From NCBI GenBank assembly GCA_020718265.1, contig DYSM01000090.1, positions 1-10,194 on the forward strand: DNA of 10,194 nucleotides. Direction: 5' to 3'. The notes under the pieces were generated by a model that worked only from the letters and a program-made list of their open reading frames with translations, made no database searches and was not told where the DNA came from. The position numbers and the translations under genes were made by a program. The DNA comes from Draconibacterium orientale. GTDB lineage: Bacteria > Bacteroidota > Bacteroidia > Bacteroidales > JAADGE01. Each line of letters begins with the position of its first letter. Within the stretch, counting starts at the first letter, position 1. Shown piece after piece: positions 6,523 through 10,194 of this stretch.

Positions 6523-7329
6523 ATGGAAGAGAAAACTATTTTAATTACCGGAGCAACAGACGGAATCGGGAAACAAGCAGCGATTGACTTAGCAGCAGAC
6601 GGATTTGAAATCATAGTCCACGGGCGAAATTCCGATAGAGTAGAAGCGACCCTGAGCGAGATTCGAGCAAACAATTCCGATGCCAAAGTTCATGGTTATA
6701 CTGCTGATTTTCAATCGTTAGAAACAGTCTCAAATTTTGCCGACGAACTCCGAAAATCGTTTCCGAAAATAGATGTTTTGTTCAATAATGCCGCAGTTTT
6801 TGCGCACGAACGCACGCATTCAAGTAACAATTTGGAGATAAATTTTCAAGTCAATTACCTTGCACATTTTCTGCTGACGCTAAAAATTCACGACCTTGTT
6901 CAAAATTCCGAAAGCGGCAGAATTGTAAACGTCAGCTCCATGGTTCACGCAGCACACATTGATTTGACTAACATTCAATTTGAAAATAATTATTCAGGAA
7001 ATGCAGCTTTTGCAGCATCAAAACTTTGTAATATATTATTTACAAATAAGTTAGCACGACTTTTTGAAGATACCGGAATTGCATACCTGTCGCTACACCC
7101 GGGCGTTATTGAAACAAAACTTTTAAATTCTGCATTTTCAGGCGGATTCCCGGTTTCCGAAGGTTCCAAAAGTTACCAATATGTTGCAACTGCTCCCGAA
7201 TTGCAATCACAATCAGGCGTTTACATCGAAATGTATCGCCCAATGCGAAGCAATACAATTTCGTACGACACCGATATACAAGACCAACTTTGGGATAACA
7301 GTATGGATTTAGTTGAAAAATATCTCTAA
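6523..7329 (+). CDS. Short-chain dehydrogenase/reductase family protein with Phe at the catalytic Tyr position
   Basis: Rossmann-fold NAD(P)-dependent SDR of 268 residues, closest in pattern to the retinol-dehydrogenase-like group. Visible motifs are cofactor-binding TGATDGIG (9-16), D62, NNAA (88-91), the structural Asn N111, VSS (137-139) and PG (193-194). HGRNSDR (33-39) after the second strand suggests NADP(H) preference. The catalytic YxxxK motif is altered: the segment reads AFAASKLCNILF, so F163 (codon TTT) occupies the Tyr position while K167 remains. In family members this segment is typically Y-x-x-SKLANILF, which makes the alignment unambiguous. Ordinary SDR oxidoreductase chemistry should be impaired; a binding, regulatory or altered catalytic role is possible. 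The gene sits between the methyltransferase-like gene and a GNAT gene 11 bp downstream. The substrate is unknown. Confidence 0.9.
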   Translation: MEEKTILITGATDGIGKQAAIDLAADGFEIIVHGRNSDRVEATLSEIRANNSDAKVHGYTADFQSLETVSNFADELRKSFPKIDVLFNNAAVFAHERTHSSNNLEINFQVNYLAHFLLTLKIHDLVQNSESGRIVNVSSMVHAAHIDLTNIQFENNYSGNAAFAASKLCNILFTNKLARLFEDTGIAYLSLHPGVIETKLLNSAFSGGFPVSEGSKSYQYVATAPELQSQSGVYIEMYRPMRSNTISYDTDIQDQLWDNSMDLVEKYL

Positions 7330-7340
7330 AAAATTAGAAC

Positions 7341-7787
7341 ATGAACATTGTCATTGAAGGCTTTACGACAGAAAACGATGCACTGCTAAAGGAATCCTAC
7401 AAAATTCGGCATACGGTTTTTGTGTCGGAACAAAATGTCGAAAAAACAATAGAATACGATGGTTTAGACAGCGAATCGACTCATTACTTGTTGTTCGTGA
7501 ACCAAAAACCGGCTGCAACCATGCGTTGGCGCGAAACGCCCAAAGGCATAAAATTGGAACGCTTGGCAACACTCAAAGAATTCAGAGGCAAAGCACTCGG
7601 CTCGGTGTTGTTACGATTTGTTATGAACGAAATTTTGCCGTCAAAACAAAGAATTTACATGCACTCGCAAATCGACGTGGTCAGTTTTTACGAATTTCAC
7701 GGATTCAAGCGGGTAGGCGAGCAGTTTACCGAAGCCGCAATTGAACATTTTGAAATGGAATACAGCCCGAAAAAAAATAAAATTTGA
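7341..7787 (+). CDS. GNAT-family N-acetyltransferase
   Basis: A 148-residue single-domain acetyltransferase that should use acetyl-CoA. The N-terminal IRHTVFVSEQNV (22-33), then EYDGLDSESTHYL, is the substrate-side signature of the ElaA/YjcF-like GNAT group. Motif A is LERLATLKEFRGKALGSVLL (72-91), with RGKALG as the R-x-x-G-x-G-like acetyl-CoA phosphate-binding loop. FYEFHGFKRVGEQFTEAAIEH (117-136) is the usual C-terminal segment. The substrate cannot be predicted. The ATG lies 11 bp after the SDR stop, so it is probably the last gene of the run starting at hemW. No classic T-tract terminator follows; the next feature is a pair of palindromic repeats. Confidence 0.9.
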   Translation: MNIVIEGFTTENDALLKESYKIRHTVFVSEQNVEKTIEYDGLDSESTHYLLFVNQKPAATMRWRETPKGIKLERLATLKEFRGKALGSVLLRFVMNEILPSKQRIYMHSQIDVVSFYEFHGFKRVGEQFTEAAIEHFEMEYSPKKNKI

Positions 7788-7804
7788 TTTATAACGAAGT
7801 AAAC

Positions 7805-7830
7805 TTGCCAAATTCATAAAAATTAGGCAA
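7805..7830. repeat. Palindromic repeat copy 1 upstream of the DUF4143 ATPase
   Basis: A 26-bp imperfect palindrome. Arms TTGCC-A-AATT and AATT-A-GGCAA pair at nine of ten positions around the loop CATAAA. A closely related copy begins 32 bp downstream. There is no T tract, so it is not a classic terminator. Where copy 2 carries a promoter -7 box, this copy does not (CAATGACA). Confidence 0.75.
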
Positions 7831-7835
7831 TGACA

Positions 7836-7867
7836 CTTGCTAAATTCATGGAAATTTGGTAAGTTTG
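7836..7867 (+). promoter_or_regulatory. Promoter of the DUF4143 ATPase gene
   Basis: CTTG (7836-7839), exactly 20 bp and then TAAGTTTG (7860-7867) match the Bacteroidota -33/-7 promoter architecture well. Transcription would begin near 7873, leaving only about 10 nt before the ATG at 7883. The element is almost coextensive with palindromic repeat copy 2. Confidence 0.6.
7837..7862. repeat. Palindromic repeat copy 2 upstream of the DUF4143 ATPase
   Basis: The second 26-bp copy, TTGCTAAATT-CATGGA-AATTTGGTAA, differs from copy 1 at a few positions. As RNA its arms still pair fully if two G-U wobbles are allowed, and the A-A mismatch of copy 1 becomes A-U. It overlaps the predicted promoter of the ATPase gene, supplying both the -33 TTG and the first bases of the -7 box. 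Confidence 0.75.
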
Positions 7868-7882
7868 CAGAAAAGTTTCGCA

Positions 7883-9010
7883 ATGTGGTATCAAAGATTT
7901 TATGAAGAGATAACAGATTTCTTTCAACCCGGCAAAGTGAATTTGCTTTACGGACCGAGGCGAGTAGGAAAAACAGAGTTGATAAACAAATTACTTAAAT
8001 CAAGCGAAGGAACATTGTTTTCAGGCGAAGGCGATGATATTATTGTTCGTAAAATACTCAGTTCCAACGATAAAACTCAAATTCTTGGCGCATTTAGCAA
8101 TTACACATATATTTTTATTGACGAAGCTCAGCGCATCCCTGAAATAGGTTGGGGGTTAAAAATTCTTGCCGATAATTTACCCAAAACCGTGATTATCGCA
8201 AGTGGATCTTCTTCATTCAAGCTTTCGACGGAAATCGGTGCACCTCTTGCCGGACGCACAAACACCAAAATGCTGTATCCGTTGTCATTACTCGAAATAA
8301 AAAAACAATTTGGAGGCATGACGATATACCAAGAATTACAGTCGTATCTTATCTTCGGAATGTATCCGGAAACGCTTACGATGAAAAATACCGCTGAAAA
8401 ACAAAACTATTTATCCGAACTGAGAAATTCATATTTGCTCAAAGATATTTTGGAACTTGACCAAGTACGAAATTCGGATAAAATGCTTGACTTACTGAGA
8501 CTTCTGGCATACCAAATCGGAAACGAAGTTTCGCTAAACGAGCTCTCAAATACACTCGGAATAGCAAAACAAACCGTTGAACGCTACTTAGACTTACTTG
8601 AAAAAACATACATTATAAAAAAAATCAGCGGATTTTCCCGAAATCTTCGCAAGGAAATTACCAAAAGTTCGCGCTATTATTTTTTAGATAACGGCATTCG
8701 GAATGCTGTTATCAACAATTTCAATCTGCTTGAAATACGCAACGATGTAGGTATGTTATGGGAAAATTTCATGGTATCGGAACGCCTCAAAAAGCAAAAT
8801 TACAACAAAATTTATTGCAACAACTATTTCTGGCGAACGTATGACCAAAAAGAAATAGACCTTGTAGAAGAACGAGAAGGTAAACTCTTTGGCTATGAAT
8901 TCAAATGGAAAAACAACAAGTCAAAAGCCCCGAAAGAATGGCTAAATACTTATTCTGATTCGAGTTACGAGGAAATATCTCAAACTAATTTCGTAGAATT
9001 TTGTACATAA
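7883..9010 (+). CDS. AAA ATPase with DUF4143 (PD-(D/E)XK-like) C-terminal domain
   Basis: A 375-residue P-loop ATPase of the AAA_14/DUF4143 type, a widespread bacterial and archaeal family of unknown cellular role. Walker A is GPRRVGKT (24-31) and Walker B is YIFIDEAQ (76-83). SGSSS (108-112) and LAGRT (122-126) are typical of the family. A helix-turn-helix-like segment (VSLNELSNTLGIAKQTVERYL, from ~216) precedes DUF4143 (~185-345). That domain contains EIDLV with D326 and YEFKW with E339 and K341, matching a D...ExK nuclease-like core. Whether it cuts DNA is unknown. The frame is open upstream to a TTG at 7856, but the ATG giving MWYQRFYEEI is preferred because it follows a good promoter. 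It is a single-gene unit flanked by palindromic repeats and a strong terminator, consistent with an independently acquired gene. Confidence 0.9.
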   Translation: MWYQRFYEEITDFFQPGKVNLLYGPRRVGKTELINKLLKSSEGTLFSGEGDDIIVRKILSSNDKTQILGAFSNYTYIFIDEAQRIPEIGWGLKILADNLPKTVIIASGSSSFKLSTEIGAPLAGRTNTKMLYPLSLLEIKKQFGGMTIYQELQSYLIFGMYPETLTMKNTAEKQNYLSELRNSYLLKDILELDQVRNSDKMLDLLRLLAYQIGNEVSLNELSNTLGIAKQTVERYLDLLEKTYIIKKISGFSRNLRKEITKSSRYYFLDNGIRNAVINNFNLLEIRNDVGMLWENFMVSERLKKQNYNKIYCNNYFWRTYDQKEIDLVEEREGKLFGYEFKWKNNKSKAPKEWLNTYSDSSYEEISQTNFVEFCT

Positions 9011-9038
9011 AAAAAATCTCGCACTTGCGAGATTTTTT
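9011..9038. terminator. Bidirectional terminator between the DUF4143 ATPase and tRNA-Asn
   Basis: Arms AAAAAATCTCGCA (9011-9023) and TGCGAGATTTTTT (9026-9038) are perfectly complementary, closing on a small loop. The T6 tract terminates the plus-strand ATPase gene directly after its stop. Read on the minus strand the A run becomes a T tract about 20 nt past the tRNA, so it can serve both convergent transcripts. Confidence 0.85.
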
Positions 9039-9044
9039 GTTTTG

Positions 9045-9118
9045 CTCCCCCTCTAGGACTTGAACCTAGGACCTGCGGATTAACAGTCCGACGCTCTAAC
9101 CAACTGAGCTAAGGAGGA
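9045..9118 (-). tRNA. tRNA-Asn(GTT)
   Basis: The minus strand folds as a 74-nt tRNA. The acceptor stem TCCTCCT/AGGGGGA forms seven pairs including one U-G, with discriminator G at 9045. The D arm contains AGCTCAGTTGGTTAGAGC. The anticodon loop CTGTTAA gives anticodon GTT, complementary to plus-strand 9082-9084, so it decodes AAC/AAU as Asn. The outermost anticodon-stem pair (27-43) appears to be U-C, a mismatch. The T arm is CTAGG-TTCAAGT-CCTAG. CCA is not encoded and must be added enzymatically. A divergent promoter lies about 27 bp upstream and a hairpin terminator just downstream. Confidence 0.95.
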
Positions 9119-9134
9119 GTGTTTTTTTTTGCTT

Positions 9135-9164
9135 ATTGCGGGTGCAAATATAGAGCTAATTTTG
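9135..9164 (+). promoter_or_regulatory. Promoter of the PfkB kinase gene
   Basis: ATTG (9135-9138), 18 bp and TAATTTTG (9157-9164) match the Bacteroidota promoter pattern with slightly short spacing. The implied leader is about 35-40 nt. A second TAnnTTTG match, TATATTTG at 9175-9182, lacks a -33 partner but could give a shorter leader. Confidence 0.5.
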
Positions 9165-9175
9165 AAAAAAACAAT
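9145..9175 (-). promoter_or_regulatory. Promoter of tRNA-Asn
   Basis: On the minus strand, ATTG (9172-9175) is followed after 19 bp by TATATTTG (9145-9152), a full TAnnTTTG match with correct spacing. The start would be near 9138, about 20 nt before the mature 5' end at 9118. It interleaves with the plus-strand promoter of the PfkB gene. Confidence 0.6.
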
Positions 9176-9207
9176 ATATTTGCAAAAAAATTTTAAAAAA
9201 ATTTGAA

Positions 9208-10128
9208 ATGAGCTTAACAATCGTCGGAAGTGTTGCCTTTGATGCCATAGAAACACCTTACGGAAAAACCGGAAAAATCATTGGAGGCGCCGGGACTTAC
9301 ACCGCTTTGTCTTCATCCTATTTTGTTGATAATCCGCAACTTATATCAATTATCGGTTACGATTTTCCCGAAGAATATTTGTCCATGTTGCACAAACACG
9401 GCATAAGTACGGAAGGCATTGAGCGTGTTGCCGACAAAAAAACATTCTTTTGGTCGGGTAAATACCACGAGGATATGAACATCCGCGACACCTTAGCCAC
9501 AGAACTCAACGTACTCGGCGACTTTGACCCCAAAGTACCGGAATCATACCAAAACACTGATTATTTAATGCTCGGAAATTTATTGCCGTCCGTGCAACGC
9601 AATGTGATTGAGCGACTTCACAAACGCCCGAAACTCATTGTGATGGACACCATGAACTTCTGGATGAACACAATGCTCGATGAACTTCTGAAAACCATCC
9701 GAATGGTTGATGTACTTGTGATTAACGATGAAGAAGCAAAACAACTTTCTGGGCACAAATCTCTTGTAAAAGCCGCAAGCCGCGTGTTGAAGATGGGTCC
9801 GAAACATCTCATTATCAAGAAAGGCGAACATGGTGCAATGCTTTTTTCGGGCGGAAAAATTTTCTATACACCCGCACTTCCTATTGAAGAAGTCTATGAC
9901 CCGACAGGTGCCGGCGACACGTTTGCCGGCGGTTTCATCGGTTGGCTCGCCAAAACCGACGATTTATCGTTTGAAAACATGAAACGAGCCGTAGTTTTCG
10001 GCTCGGCAATGGCTTCGTTTACGGTTGAAAAATTTGGAACGGAAATGCTGCAATATTTAGACAAAAAAGAAATTCGCAAACGCGTAGTTCAATTTTCTGA
10101 ACTTGTTACGTTTGAGATGCCGAAATAA
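9208..10128 (+). CDS. PfkB/ribokinase-family sugar or nucleoside kinase
   Basis: A cytosolic kinase of 306 residues that should transfer the ATP gamma-phosphate to a sugar, nucleoside or related alcohol. The N-terminus MSLTIVGSVAFDAIETP and the Gly motif IIGGAGTYTA (24-33) form the substrate side. NDEEAKQL (173-180) is the conserved metal/phosphate-associated segment. DPTGAGDTFAGGF (231-243) is the PfkB signature, with D237 as catalytic base and TGAGD as anion hole. KKGEHGAML (204-212) is also characteristic. The substrate is not determinable from sequence; adenosine-kinase-like and ribokinase-like activities both occur in the family. The gene stands alone, with its own promoter and a terminator directly after its stop. 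Confidence 0.93.
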   Translation: MSLTIVGSVAFDAIETPYGKTGKIIGGAGTYTALSSSYFVDNPQLISIIGYDFPEEYLSMLHKHGISTEGIERVADKKTFFWSGKYHEDMNIRDTLATELNVLGDFDPKVPESYQNTDYLMLGNLLPSVQRNVIERLHKRPKLIVMDTMNFWMNTMLDELLKTIRMVDVLVINDEEAKQLSGHKSLVKAASRVLKMGPKHLIIKKGEHGAMLFSGGKIFYTPALPIEEVYDPTGAGDTFAGGFIGWLAKTDDLSFENMKRAVVFGSAMASFTVEKFGTEMLQYLDKKEIRKRVVQFSELVTFEMPK

Positions 10129-10133
10129 TCTTC

Positions 10134-10173
10134 AAAAAAAAGAGCACAATCAGAAGATTTGCTCTTTTTTTTT
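10134..10173 (+). terminator. Rho-independent terminator after the PfkB gene
   Basis: GAGCA-(bulged C)-AATC pairs with GATT-TGCTC around an AGAA loop, extended by A8 (10134-10141) against T9 (10165-10173). The T tract follows the stem directly, six bases after the stop codon the A run begins, so this ends the kinase transcript. Confidence 0.8.
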
Positions 10174-10194
10174 AGCACAAAACTTAAAAACGAC

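Noticed and set aside
9039..9118. tRNA-Asn as an integration site for the DUF4143 cassette
   Set aside because: The tRNA 3' end faces the ATPase gene, but no copy of the tRNA 3' sequence was seen near 7788-7880 and no integrase is present, so there is no att pair in the window.

Overview
The window looks like a housekeeping stretch of a Bacteroidota (Bacteroidetes) chromosome. It is AT-rich. Most intergenic gaps carry the phylum's characteristic promoter pattern (-7 box TAnnTTTG with a TTG-type -33 element), and clear Shine-Dalgarno sites are largely absent. The Mrp protein, the DUF4143 ATPase with palindromic leader repeats and the PfkB kinase are all of types I associate with this phylum. 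This assignment is inference; no rRNA or species marker is present.

Layout from left to right. (1) A soluble class III adenylate cyclase fused to an HD phosphohydrolase domain (7-1416, +) runs into the end of ribF (minus), which makes FMN and FAD; the two genes overlap tail to tail by 18 bp. (2) A divergent intergenic region (2329-2497) holds promoters for ribF and for an iron-sulfur pair: an Mrp/ApbC-type ATPase and a small Nfu scaffold. The pair ends at a near-perfect hairpin terminator. (3) Next is a cysteine-containing Rrf2-family regulator, probably an Fe-S sensor. It overlaps tail to tail with a VanZ-like membrane protein on the minus strand. (4) hemW starts from a GTG inside the 5' end of the VanZ gene. 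It begins a tight plus-strand run: hemW, an isoprenylcysteine-methyltransferase-like membrane protein (8-bp overlap), a short-chain dehydrogenase whose catalytic Tyr is Phe, and a GNAT acetyltransferase. (5) A DUF4143 AAA ATPase is preceded by two 26-bp palindromic repeats; the second lies inside a strong promoter match. (6) A bidirectional terminator, a tRNA-Asn(GTT) on the minus strand and a pair of interleaved divergent promoters lead into a PfkB-family sugar kinase with its own terminator.

Functional threads: flavin cofactor synthesis (ribF), Fe-S cluster delivery and sensing (Mrp, Nfu, Rrf2) and heme trafficking (HemW) lie close together. This suggests a cofactor and redox neighbourhood, although co-regulation is not shown. 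Nothing here is an obvious defence system or a complete mobile element. The most unusual items are the cyclase-HD fusion, the Mrp lacking CxxC beside an Nfu that has it, the Tyr-to-Phe SDR, the repeat-borne promoter of the DUF4143 ATPase, and the dyad that fills the mrp promoter spacer.
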